Assembly: GCA_963764205.1 (NCBI GenBank)
Contig: CAVXRN010000003.1
Coordinates: 62,001 to 126,000 of the forward strand
Direction: 5' to 3'
Length of the DNA stretch: 64,000 nt
Source of the DNA: Chersky-840 sp963764205
GTDB taxonomy: Bacteria; Actinomycetota; Acidimicrobiia; Acidimicrobiales; UBA8190
Under the pieces are notes generated by a model. That model was not told the origin of the DNA. It searched no databases and saw nothing but the letters and a program-made list of their open reading frames with translations. Of the stretch, positions 16,863 through 25,648 are shown piece after piece. How positions within the stretch are numbered: position 1 is the stretch's first letter; every line of letters starts with the position of its first letter. The position numbers and the translations under genes were made by a program.

Positions 16863-19065
16863 TCAGGTGGAGGCGCAGGGCAGTTCGGAGTACCACGAGG
16901 GAGGCGTGACGGCGTCGTCGCCCGACCATGACCCCGACGGCGATGCCGCCTGGTGCGCCCGGCCCAGCAGCGAGATCACCGGCAGGATCCGCTTGGCCAG
17001 CCACTCCCCCCCGGCCACGGTGAAATGGACGCCGTCGCCGCAACGAGCCGTCACCCCGTCGACGCTGACCGAATAGTGCCCGCCCGGCGACAACCAGGCA
17101 CCCGCGTCGATCACGGTCACGTTCCCCTCGCTCGTGATGCCCGAGAACAGGCCCCGGTCGGGGTGCGCCGGGGACGCCGCGGTCGTCGGCGACGCGGTGG
17201 CGGCGTGGGAGTGCCCGGCCCGGGGGGCGACCAACGACTCGATGATCTGGTTGTCGGTCGCCACGCGAGCGGGGTCGTCCTCGGGCCACGGCAACCCACT
17301 GGGCTGCAGGCCGGTGTCGTAGAGCGGTGACGTGAGCAGGACCACGTGCGCCCCGCGCGAGCCGAGCACGTCGACGGCTTGTCGGAACCGGTCCGTCACA
17401 TACGAGTCGAACGAGGACACGCCCAGGTGTGTCCAGGTCGAGTCGACCTCCTGGTCCAAGACCTCGCTCCTGGCCATGTAGAGCACCACGTCGGGATTGA
17501 ATTGGTCGACCCAGGCGCGCCACTGCGCCAACAGCGCGCTCGGATCGGCGTCCACACAGGGGGCCCCGGGAGGATCGGTGAACCACAGGACCTTCACCAA
17601 CTGGTCCATCGACACCGAGCAGCCCGGGCTGCCCTCGTTCACCGCCACGACGCCGTACTGCGACATCACCTGCCCGAGGCCCACCCCCAGGGTGCCCGCC
17701 ACCGAGTCACCGACGATGAGCACCTTGACCGGCTCGGGGTCGGTCGTGGTGGTGGTGGTGCGCGCCGCCGCGGCGAGCGCGGAGGCACCGGGGCTCGACG
17801 CGGGGCCGTCGACACGCAGCGACGCGGCCGCCACGCCGCTGACGCCCACCGTGGCCAGGAACGTCGTGAGCACGGCCAAGCTCGCCGCCACCGGCATGGC
17901 CAGCGGTGCCCACCATCCCGGGAGATGGCCCCGGCGGATCGGCAGCTCGACCAGGATGGCCGAGGCGCTCGCCACGGCGATGGTCGCCACGAGCCGGACC
18001 GCCAGGAGCGGATACCCCTGCAGGTGGGTACGACCGCCCGAGAACACGAGGACGAGCGGCCAGTACCACAGGTACATGCCGTAGGAGATGCTGCCCACGT
18101 AGCGCAGGGGTCTCCACGACAACACCCTCGCCAACCCACCGGCCCGAATTTCGGCGACACAGGCGATGACCCCGGCGCTGCACAGGGCGGCGGCGAGGAA
18201 CCCACCTCGGAACACGGCCAGCGAATTCTGCGGGCACGAACAGCCACAACGAGGCTGTCCCCACCACGCCGACGATGCCGCACCCGCGCAGGAGTCTCCG
18301 AGCACTTGCCGAGCGCGCCGGCCCCCACAGCGCGCTCCCGATCGCCAGTGCGGCACCGACCAGCACGGCCTGGGCGCGGGTGTCGCTGGCGTAGAAGCTG
18401 CGCGTCGTGTCACCGCCGGCATGGGTGAGGACCGCCATCCACAACGCGGACGCCCCTGCGCCGGTGACGGCCACGGCGAACAGCGCCCGCAGGCGGCGAC
18501 GGCGCGACCCGGCATCATCGGGCCCGACGCCGCGCCGCAGGCCCCGAGGTCGGCGCCCGGACAGAACGGCCAGCACCACGATGGGCCACACCAGGTAGAA
18601 CTGCTCTTCGATGGCCAGGGACCAGGTGTGGAGCAACGGAGAGGCCCGGCCCGACGCCAAGAAGTAATTGGCGTGGTCCGCGATGAAGTGCCAGTTGGCG
18701 ACATAGAAGACCGTCGCCACCGTGTCGCCGCGCAGCGACGGGCTGTCGAAGATCCGCGGCCACAGCGCGGCCCCGGCGCCCACGGCGGTGAGCATCAGGA
18801 ACAGGGCCGGGAGCAGACGCCGGGCCCGGCGCGACCAAAAGTGCCCGAGGCCGATCGTGTCGCTCTGTCTCCACTCGGCCAGGAGGAGCGAGGTGATGAG
18901 GTAGCCCGACAACGCGAAGAAGACGTCGACGCTGAGAAAGCCCCCGGGGATCGTGGCCACGGTGTGGGTGGCGATGACCGCCACCACCGCCACCCCTCGA
19001 ATGCCGTCCAGAGCAGGCAGGTACTCGATCGAGACCCGAGACGCGGGACGCGCCGTCGCTCTCAT
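16863..19065 (-). pseudogene. Acyltransferase-3/SGNH two-domain membrane protein, frameshifted
   Basis: The N-terminal half is an acyltransferase-3 domain with about ten membrane helices. It starts LPALDGIRGVAVVAVIATHT and has VDVFFALSGYLITSLL and LLHTWSLAIEEQFYLVWP. The C-terminal third is an extracytoplasmic SGNH hydrolase-like domain with the Ser motif VLIVGDSVAG and DGVHFTVAGGEWLAK (DxxH). The order matches OatA-type O-acetyltransferases of cell-wall polymers. The frame changes once near 18200-18235 within a membrane-helix region, so the product of about 734 residues is split in this sequence. ATG 19065 is chosen; in-frame ATGs at 19080 and 19110 are possible. Confidence 0.78.
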
Positions 19066-19174
19066 GGCACCCTCCGCCATCCCCCCGGAGGACGCCCCCG
19101 ACGTCCTCACCCCTCCTGCGAGTCTCCATGCTCGTCCGCGAGAGCGTCAAGGACGCTCCCATGCGTGGTGGCCT

Positions 19175-19219
19175 CCTCCTTCGAGGACTCCTCCTTCGAG
19201 GACTCCTCCTTCGAGGACC
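19175..19219. repeat. 15-bp tandem repeat, three copies
   Basis: Three adjoining copies of CCTCCTTCGAGGACT (last base C in copy 3) lie in the divergent interval between the acyltransferase gene and the SDR gene, ending 19 bases before the SDR start. Confidence 0.9.
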
Positions 19220-19238
19220 TTGAGTAGGTTTCTGGATC

Positions 19239-20069
19239 GTGGCCGACGGCAGCGACCCCACGGGATCGATCGACCCCACGGGATCGATCGACGGCACCGG
19301 CTCGATCGACTTCACGGGCCGGGTGGTCGTCGTCACCGGGGGCGCCCGGGGCGTGGGCCGGGGCATCACCGAGGCCTTCTTGTCCGCCGGGGCGGACGTC
19401 GTCATCTGCGGACGGCGGGAGCCGGCCCGGGACGAGCTGCCCGAGGGAGGCGGACGACGGGCGGTGTTCCTCGCCGCGGACGTGCGCGACGCGGAGCAGG
19501 CTGCCTCGGTCGTCACGGGCGCGGTGGAGCGCTTCGGACGCGTCGACGTGCTCGTCAACAACGCCGGCGGAGCCCCCGCCGTGCCGGCCGCCGATGCCTC
19601 GCCCCGTTTCGTGTCACAAGTGGTGGCGCTCAACCTCCTGGCCCCCATGTACGGCGCCCAGGCCGCCAACGCCGTGATGCAGCGCTCCGGGGGAGGCTCG
19701 ATCATCAACATCGGGAGCGTGTCGGGGCTGCGCCCCTCGCCCGGGAGCGCCGCCTACGGCGCAGCCAAGGCGGGGCTGATCAACCTCACCCGGACGCTGG
19801 CGATGGAATGGGCGCCGAAGGTCCGGGTCAACTGTGTCGTGGCGGGGATGATCGCGACCGAAGCGGCCGAGGACCACTACGGGGGGGCCGCCGGGCTCGC
19901 CGCGGTGGCGGCCACCGTGCCGATGGGCCGGATGGGGACCCCGGGCGACGTGGCCGGCGCCTGTCTCTTCCTGGCCTCCCCGCTGGCCTCCTACGTCTCG
20001 GGGGCGGCGCTCGAGGTCCATGGTGGGGGCGAGGAGCCACCGTTCCTGATGGCACTGCGTGGTGTCTGA
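19239..20069 (+). CDS. Short-chain dehydrogenase/reductase
   Basis: A 276-residue classical SDR. It has the nucleotide motif VVVTGGARGVGRGIT, NNAGG, the catalytic Ser/Tyr/Lys set in SVSGLRPSPGSAAYGAAKAG, and GRMGTPGDVAGACLFLAS near the end. It would oxidise or reduce a hydroxy/keto group with NAD(P). The first 27 residues are a short repeat (DPTGSIDPTGSIDGTGSID) made by an 18-bp tandem duplication and are probably disordered. GTG 19239 is the only start close to the core. Steroid clusters often carry such SDRs, but nothing here fixes the substrate. Confidence 0.87.
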   Translation: MADGSDPTGSIDPTGSIDGTGSIDFTGRVVVVTGGARGVGRGITEAFLSAGADVVICGRREPARDELPEGGGRRAVFLAADVRDAEQAASVVTGAVERFGRVDVLVNNAGGAPAVPAADASPRFVSQVVALNLLAPMYGAQAANAVMQRSGGGSIINIGSVSGLRPSPGSAAYGAAKAGLINLTRTLAMEWAPKVRVNCVVAGMIATEAAEDHYGGAAGLAAVAATVPMGRMGTPGDVAGACLFLASPLASYVSGAALEVHGGGEEPPFLMALRGV

Positions 20070-20175
20070 CACACCCCTGAAGAGCACCACGACGGGTCTC
20101 CGCCCCGCCCTCACCCGAAGCTGAATTCGACGATAAGTGGAGCCTCGCCTCCTCCACGTGCTCTGATAGCCCCCC

Positions 20176-21321
20176 GTGAAACTCGCCGTCCCTACCGAAA
20201 CGCGTGCCGGCGAGCATCGCGTGGCCGTCATCCCCGAGGTGGCCGGACGCCTGGTGGGCACCGGGGTGGAGGTCATCGTGCAGCAGGGGGCGGGCGTCCA
20301 CGCCCATTTCCCCGACTCCTCCTACCTGGACAAGGGCGCCACGGTGCGGCCCGGGGCCGCCGACACGGTGTCTGACGCGGAGCTCGTCGCCAAGGTCCAG
20401 GCCCCAACGCCCGAGGAGGTCGAGCTCCTGGCGCCGGGGATCACGGTGGTCAGCTTCTTCCAGCCTGCGGCGCAGCTCGACACGGTGCGAGCCTTGGTCC
20501 AACGCAAGGCGACGGCCTTCAGCCTCGATCTCGTCCCGCGCATCAGCCGGGCCCAGTCGATGGACGCGCTGTCGTCGCAGGCGACGGTGTCGGGCTACCT
20601 CTCCACGCTGGCCGCCGCGGTGCGACTCCCCAAGTTCTTCCCCATGTTCATGACCGCGGCCGGCACCATCCCACCCGCCAAGGTGCTCGTCCTCGGGGCC
20701 GGCGTGGCGGGCCTGCAGGCCATCGCCACCGCCCGTCGACTCGGAGCCCAGGTACGCGCCTACGACGTGCGCGCCGCGGCCAAGGAAGAGGTGCAGTCAC
20801 TCGGCGCCAACTTCGTCGAGCTCGAGCTCGAGTCCCAGGAGGGGTCGGGTGGCTACGCACGGGTGCAGTCGGAGGAGTTCCTGGCCCGTCAGCGCGAGCT
20901 GATCAGCAACGAGGTGGCGGCCGCCGACGTCGTGATCACCACCGCCGCGGTCCCGGGCCGCCAAGCACCGGTCCTCGTCACCACGGCCATGGTCGAACGC
21001 ATGGTCGAGGGGTCGGTCATCGTCGACATGGCGGCCGACAGTGGGGGGAACTGCGAGGTGTCGGAGCCGGGCAAGGACCTCGTCCACCACGGGGTCGTGG
21101 TGTGCGGCCTGTCCAACCCACCCTCGGCCATGCCCACCCACGCCAGCTTCCTCTATGCCCGCAACGTGGCCAATTTCCTGGCCCTGATCGTGGTGGAGGG
21201 CCAGCTCCGCCCCGACTTCGACGACGAGATCGTGGCGGGCAGCTGCGTGGTCAGGGCGGGCGAGGTCGTCCACCAGCCCACGGCCGAGCTGCTCAACCCG
21301 ACGAAGGAGCCAACACCGTGA
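20176..21321 (+). CDS. pntAA: NAD(P) transhydrogenase subunit alpha, part 1
   Basis: A 381-residue NAD(H)-binding domain I of proton-translocating transhydrogenase. It begins VKLAVPTETRAGEHRVAVIP (GTG start) and contains the Rossmann motif VLGAGVAGLQAIATARRLGA and the mobile-loop region with ESQEGSGGYAR. It passes hydride from NADH to NADP+ with the pntAB/pntB membrane parts, driven by the proton gradient. Its stop overlaps the pntAB start by four bases. NADPH supply would suit the reductive and monooxygenase steps encoded nearby. Confidence 0.95.
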   Translation: MKLAVPTETRAGEHRVAVIPEVAGRLVGTGVEVIVQQGAGVHAHFPDSSYLDKGATVRPGAADTVSDAELVAKVQAPTPEEVELLAPGITVVSFFQPAAQLDTVRALVQRKATAFSLDLVPRISRAQSMDALSSQATVSGYLSTLAAAVRLPKFFPMFMTAAGTIPPAKVLVLGAGVAGLQAIATARRLGAQVRAYDVRAAAKEEVQSLGANFVELELESQEGSGGYARVQSEEFLARQRELISNEVAAADVVITTAAVPGRQAPVLVTTAMVERMVEGSVIVDMAADSGGNCEVSEPGKDLVHHGVVVCGLSNPPSAMPTHASFLYARNVANFLALIVVEGQLRPDFDDEIVAGSCVVRAGEVVHQPTAELLNPTKEPTP

Positions 21322-21692
21322 TCGCGGCCGAGCCGGGCATCATGACCTTCATCACGGTGTTCGTCCTCGCCGCCTTCGTGGGCTACGAGGTCGTCTCCAA
21401 GGTGCCGAGCATCCTGCACACCCCGCTCATGTCGGGCAGCAACGCCATCCACGGCATCATCCTCGTCGGCGCCATGCTCGTGCTGGGCCAGGCCCATGGT
21501 GCCGCCGAACTGACACTGGGCTTCCTGGCCGTGGTCCTCGCCACGTTGAACGTCGTCGGCGGCTTCGTCGTGACCGACCGCATGTTGCACATGTTCAAGC
21601 CCAAACCCACCGAGAAGAAACCGGCTCCCGACACGAGCGCCTCGTCCGACTCCGCCGCCGCCGGCGGCGCTGACAAGGGGACGCCGTCGTGA
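21318..21692 (+). CDS. pntAB: NAD(P) transhydrogenase subunit alpha, part 2
   Basis: A 124-residue membrane subunit of the transhydrogenase with three to four helices (MTFITVFVLAAFVGYEVVS, ILVGAMLVLG, LGFLAVVLATLNVVGGF). VGYEVVSKVPSILHTPLMSG and SNAIHGI are family hallmarks. A hydrophilic Lys/Pro/Ser tail follows VTDRMLHMFKPKP. GTG 21318 overlaps the pntAA stop, and its own stop overlaps the pntB start, so translation of the three is coupled. Confidence 0.93.
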   Translation: MIAAEPGIMTFITVFVLAAFVGYEVVSKVPSILHTPLMSGSNAIHGIILVGAMLVLGQAHGAAELTLGFLAVVLATLNVVGGFVVTDRMLHMFKPKPTEKKPAPDTSASSDSAAAGGADKGTPS

Positions 21693-23086
21693 GCAGGGCC
21701 ACGGCCACCGACCTCGTCTACCTCGTCGCCATCATCGGGTTCATCCTGGCGCTCAAGGGCCTGAGCTCACCCAAGCACGCCCGGCGCGGAAACCTCATCG
21801 GGGCGAGCGGCATGCTCCTAGCGGTGGCCTGGACGTTCACCTTGCCCGAGGTGTACTCCAACACGCGCAATCTCGTGCTCATCATCATCGGCATCGCCAT
21901 CGGGGCGGTGATCGCGGTCCCCGCGGCGCGCCTCGTGAAGATGACCGCCATGCCCCAGATGGTCGCCATCTTCAACGGCGTGGGCGGAGGCGCCGCCGCG
22001 CTGGTGTCGGTCACGGAATTCATCTCGGTCCCCGGGAAGTCACTGGCGATCTACAAGATCTGCGAAATCCTCTTCGGGGTCCTGGTGGGCTCCGTGTCCC
22101 TGGCGGGCAGCACCGTCGCCTTCGCCAAGCTCCAGGAGCTCATGACGGGACGGCCCATCACCTACCCCGGCCAGCAACTCATCAACGCCGCCATCGCGCT
22201 CACCATCGTCGTCCTGCTCGTGGTCACCGTGGTGACGGCCAGCACCACGGTCCTGGTCATCGTGTTGATCCTGTCGCTGGTCCTCGGCGCGATCCTCGTC
22301 CTCCCCATCGGCGGGGCCGACACGCCGGTGCTCATCTCCCTGTTGAACGCCTTCACCGGCCTGGCCGTGGCGGCGTCGGGGTTCACCCTGGACAGCACCC
22401 TGCTCATCGTGGCGGGCACCCTGGTGGGCGCGTCGGGCACGCTGCTCACACGGATGATGAGCCAGGCCATGGGACGGTCGCTCCCCAACATCCTCTTCAG
22501 TGCCTTCGGCTCGGTGGTGACGGCATCGGGTGAGGGTGCCGACGCCGAAGGCCGGTCGGTACGGGCAGGGACGGCGGACGACATCGGCGTGCTCCTCGCC
22601 TACGCCCGCAAGGTCGCCATCGTCCCCGGCTACGGCCTCGCCGTGGCCCAGGCACAGCACACGGCGCGCGAGCTCGCCGACGCCCTCGCGGCGCGCGGCG
22701 TCGAGGTGTACTACGCCATCCACCCCGTGGCCGGGCGCATGCCCGGGCACATGAACGTGCTCCTGGCCGAGGCCAACGTCCCCTACGACCAGCTCGAAGA
22801 GATGGACGACGCCAACCAGGACATGGCGACCACCGACGTGGCACTCGTGGTGGGGGCCAACGACACCGTGAACCCGGCGGCCAAGAACACTCCGGGCAGC
22901 CCCATCTTCGGAATGCCGATCATCAACGCGGACCAGGCCACCAACATCGTGTTCCTGAAGCGCTCGATGCGACCGGGGTTCGCGGGCATCGACAACGAGC
23001 TGCTCTACGACCCCAAGACCACCATGCTGTTCGGAGACGCCAAGGACTCCCTGTCGAAGTTGGTGGCGGCGGTCAAAGCGGCCTGA
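21689..23086 (+). CDS. pntB: NAD(P) transhydrogenase subunit beta
   Basis: A 465-residue subunit with eight or nine membrane helices in the first 270 residues and the NADP(H)-binding domain III at the end. In the latter, VAIVPGYGLAVAQAQHTARE, YAIHPVAGRMPGHMNVLLAEA and GANDTVNPAAKN are the nucleotide-binding landmarks. GVGGGAAALVS in the membrane part is also typical. GTG 21689 overlaps pntAB. Length and motifs are complete. Confidence 0.96.
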   Translation: MSRATATDLVYLVAIIGFILALKGLSSPKHARRGNLIGASGMLLAVAWTFTLPEVYSNTRNLVLIIIGIAIGAVIAVPAARLVKMTAMPQMVAIFNGVGGGAAALVSVTEFISVPGKSLAIYKICEILFGVLVGSVSLAGSTVAFAKLQELMTGRPITYPGQQLINAAIALTIVVLLVVTVVTASTTVLVIVLILSLVLGAILVLPIGGADTPVLISLLNAFTGLAVAASGFTLDSTLLIVAGTLVGASGTLLTRMMSQAMGRSLPNILFSAFGSVVTASGEGADAEGRSVRAGTADDIGVLLAYARKVAIVPGYGLAVAQAQHTARELADALAARGVEVYYAIHPVAGRMPGHMNVLLAEANVPYDQLEEMDDANQDMATTDVALVVGANDTVNPAAKNTPGSPIFGMPIINADQATNIVFLKRSMRPGFAGIDNELLYDPKTTMLFGDAKDSLSKLVAAVKAA

Positions 23087-23104
23087 CCGCCGACGGGGCC
23101 TACC

Positions 23105-23159
23105 GCCGACTCAGCCCACGGCCGACTCAGCCCACGGCCGACTTCCGACTCAGCCCACG
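23105..23159. repeat. 16-bp tandem repeat copying the PIN-TRAM 3' end
   Basis: GCCGACTCAGCCCACG occurs at 23105-23120 and 23121-23136 and then as a diverged third copy ending at the real 3' end of the minus-strand PIN-TRAM gene. Each copy includes the complement of its Gly codon and TGA, so the stop codon has been copied outward. Confidence 0.85.
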
Positions 23160-24244
23160 TGGGCGTGTCGTGCCAGCGTCGGACCGCCCTCGAAGAGCTG
23201 GGCGAAGACCAGCAGGCCCTGGCTCGTCTGCCGCGCCGACGAAACGACGACCTCGATGTCGTGGCTCCCCACGAGATGCGACGCGTCGTTGACGACCACC
23301 ATGTCACCACCGGGCAGGTACCCGACGGCCTGTCGGGGTTGGCGACCCTCTTTCACGAGATCGATCACGAGTCGCTCCCCCGGTGGGTGGTCGGGCGACA
23401 ACTCGGCCGCCAGGCGGCGCAGGTCCACCACGTCGATGTCCTGATCCTCGGCCCGGTCGGCCAGGTCCGACGAGCACGTCCCCAGGCGCACGTGCAGGCG
23501 ACGTGCCAGGACGAGCGCGCGTTCGCCGGTGTCGGGGACCTCGGGGACCTCGTCCTCGTTCATCCAGAGACGGACGCCGTCGGCCTGCAGCGCCTCGAGT
23601 GCCTCGAGCCCACGACGGGCGCGTCGTGACGACACCGGGTCCGGGCTGTGCGACAACCCCCTGACCTCATCGAGCACGAAGCGCGGCAGGATGACGCCAC
23701 CGGCGAGAAGACCGCTCTGGCCCAAGACCATGAGATACCGGTCCATGACGGCGGAACTGTCCACGAGCAGGGCGGTGCCCGGCGGCGGCTCGGCCGGACG
23801 GTCGAGGAGGTGCGAGAGCCCAGCCGCCCGCACGATCTCCTGACCCTTGGTCACCCCGATGCGCACACCCAGCGCGCACAGGACCCAGGCGAAGGCGGAC
23901 ACCAGGGGATAGTCGATGCTCGAGTGCAGCAGTGCCACGACCGGAAGACCCGTCACGAGCCCGAGCAACAACCCCGTCGTCCCCACCACCGAGCCCGCGA
24001 AGACCGAACTGGCGGGCATGGAGCGCAACTCGACGATCGCGCCGCGCATGCCGCGGTCGATCAGTCGCCCGATGATCCCTCCCAGGAGGTAGGAGATCAG
24101 CGCGCCAAGGGTGATCCAGACGACCGGCGCAGTGGTGTTGCGCCCGATGTCGTTGCCCACCGCGAGACCGCCGATGACGCCGGCGATCACCAGGAGGAGC
24201 CTGAACCCTTCGACGAAGATCACGACCTGCCGCCTCGCTCTCAC
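23150..24244 (-). CDS. Membrane-anchored PIN-TRAM protein (YacL-like)
   Basis: A 364-residue protein with four N-terminal membrane helices (FRLLLVIAGVIGGLAVG, WITLGALISYLLGGIIG, SSVFAGSVVGTTGLLLGLV and the following one). A PIN nuclease domain (LLVDSSAVMDRYLMVLGQSG, LPRFVLDEVRGL, DLADRAEDQDIDVVDLRRLA) and a C-terminal TRAM domain (DMVVVNDASHLVGSHDIEVV) follow. The arrangement matches Bacillus YacL. PIN acidic residues are present, so RNase activity is plausible but unproven for the family. GTG 24244 places the first helix at the N-terminus. It converges on pntB. Confidence 0.88.
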   Translation of the reverse strand: MRARRQVVIFVEGFRLLLVIAGVIGGLAVGNDIGRNTTAPVVWITLGALISYLLGGIIGRLIDRGMRGAIVELRSMPASSVFAGSVVGTTGLLLGLVTGLPVVALLHSSIDYPLVSAFAWVLCALGVRIGVTKGQEIVRAAGLSHLLDRPAEPPPGTALLVDSSAVMDRYLMVLGQSGLLAGGVILPRFVLDEVRGLSHSPDPVSSRRARRGLEALEALQADGVRLWMNEDEVPEVPDTGERALVLARRLHVRLGTCSSDLADRAEDQDIDVVDLRRLAAELSPDHPPGERLVIDLVKEGRQPRQAVGYLPGGDMVVVNDASHLVGSHDIEVVVSSARQTSQGLLVFAQLFEGGPTLARHAHVG

Positions 24245-24564
24245 GCACCGCTGAAGTAATTCCAGGGTACCCAGGCCAGTGCCGTTTTCAGGCGGCGCCG
24301 GCCGGCCCGGAATCCCCCTTTCCGTCTGTCACCACTCGTTTCTTCGGCACCTCTCGGGCCGAAAACAATAGGTTTTTCGTGGTCCGACGGGTGCAGCGAT
24401 CACTCCTGGTGCCGGCACGCGACGCGTGCGGTGCAAACCCAACAGATGCACATTTCTCGTTCGACCACGCTGGGTGCTCGTCGGCGGTTACCGGAGCAGG
24501 GCCGTGCGTCCACGGTGTCCGGTGCCTACCATCACTACGTGCACCGAGGCCGCGACCACCGACG
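24245..24564. other. 320-base divergent intergenic interval
   Basis: This lies between the divergent PIN-TRAM and epimerase-like genes. It is more AT-rich in the middle (GAAAACAATAGGTTTTTCG near 24360). No tRNA or convincing coding frame was found, and the in-frame upstream extension of the epimerase gene lacks a family match. It presumably holds both promoters. Confidence 0.4.
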
Positions 24565-25518
24565 GTGAAAGCACTCGTCGTCGGTGCCACCGGCGTCCTG
24601 GGGCGCCGCGTGGTGCCGCTCCTGGTGGCGGCGGGATACGACGTCAACGCGCTGGCGCGATCCGAGGCGCGCGTCGAGTTGGTCCGCGAGCTCGGAGCCG
24701 AGCCGGTGCACGCAGACGTGTTCGACCCCGAAGCGGTACGCGGGCTGGTGGCAGGCCGCGACCTCGTGTGCAATCTGGCGACCCATATCCCGCCCCCGGC
24801 CCGCATGGCGTGGCCCGGCGCGTGGACCGAGAACGACAGGATCCGGACCGAGGTGTCGCGCAATCTCGCACAGGCGGTCCGGGCGCACGGCTCGGCGCGC
24901 TACGTGCAGGAATCAGTAACCCTGCTGTATGGCGACGGAGGGACCGCGTGGCTCGACGAGTCGTCACCGATCGACCCCGTGGCGAACCTCCGCTCGGCCA
25001 CCGTGGCGGAGTCCAACGCCACCGGCGTGACCGCAGAGGGTGCTGACGCCGTGATCCTCCGGTTCGCCATGTTCTACGGCCCCGACAGCGATTCCACCAT
25101 CGCCACGATCAGGCTGGCCAGACGGCGCATCGCCATGGGAGCAGGTCCGGACCGGTACGTGTCGTCGATCACCACCGACGATGCCGCCGCCGCCGTGGTG
25201 GCGTCGACGAGCGCGCCACCGGGGCTCTACAACGTTGTGGACGACGAACCGGTCACCAACCGTGACTATTTCGCAGCCTTGGCCGACGCACTCGGGGTGC
25301 GCGCGCCTCGCATCGCTCCCGTGGGGCTGGCCAAGCTCGGTGGCCCCAAGGCTTCGGTCCTGGTGCGGTCTCAACGCGTCTCCAACCGCGCCTTCGTCGA
25401 CGCCACCGGTTGGTCGCCGCTCCATCGCAGTGTGCGCGACGGTTGGCCGGTGGTGGTGGACGAGGTGGCGCGCACGGGCCACGGCGGCACGACACCGGGG
25501 AGTACGACCCGAACCTGA
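24565..25518 (+). CDS. NAD-dependent epimerase/dehydratase-like protein
   Basis: A 317-residue extended-SDR/atypical SDR protein. It has the nucleotide motif KALVVGATGVLGRRVVPLL, ALARSEARVELVRELGAE, VQESVTLLYGDGG and RYVSSITTDDAAAAVV. The last 30 residues are low in complexity. The canonical YxxxK pair is not evident where expected (SATVAESNATGV), so it may bind NAD(P) without classical epimerase chemistry. GTG 24565 begins right at the nucleotide-binding strand. Pathway is unknown. Confidence 0.78.
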   Translation: MKALVVGATGVLGRRVVPLLVAAGYDVNALARSEARVELVRELGAEPVHADVFDPEAVRGLVAGRDLVCNLATHIPPPARMAWPGAWTENDRIRTEVSRNLAQAVRAHGSARYVQESVTLLYGDGGTAWLDESSPIDPVANLRSATVAESNATGVTAEGADAVILRFAMFYGPDSDSTIATIRLARRRIAMGAGPDRYVSSITTDDAAAAVVASTSAPPGLYNVVDDEPVTNRDYFAALADALGVRAPRIAPVGLAKLGGPKASVLVRSQRVSNRAFVDATGWSPLHRSVRDGWPVVVDEVARTGHGGTTPGSTTRT

Positions 25519-25648
25519 CAGGACGCGCCGCGAACGTCAGGCAAGTCTCAGTCGCCTCCCAGGTCGCGTCGGCGCACAGCACGCACGGTCGTGCGCACTG
25601 TCATGCGCGGAACTTCAGATCGACAGCATTTCCGTCGACAATTTGACG

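Noticed and set aside
18166..19227. Plus-strand frame ending in SSFEDSSFEDSSFEDLE repeats
   Set aside because: The repeats come from the 15-bp tandem DNA repeat before the SDR gene; the rest is antisense to the acyltransferase.
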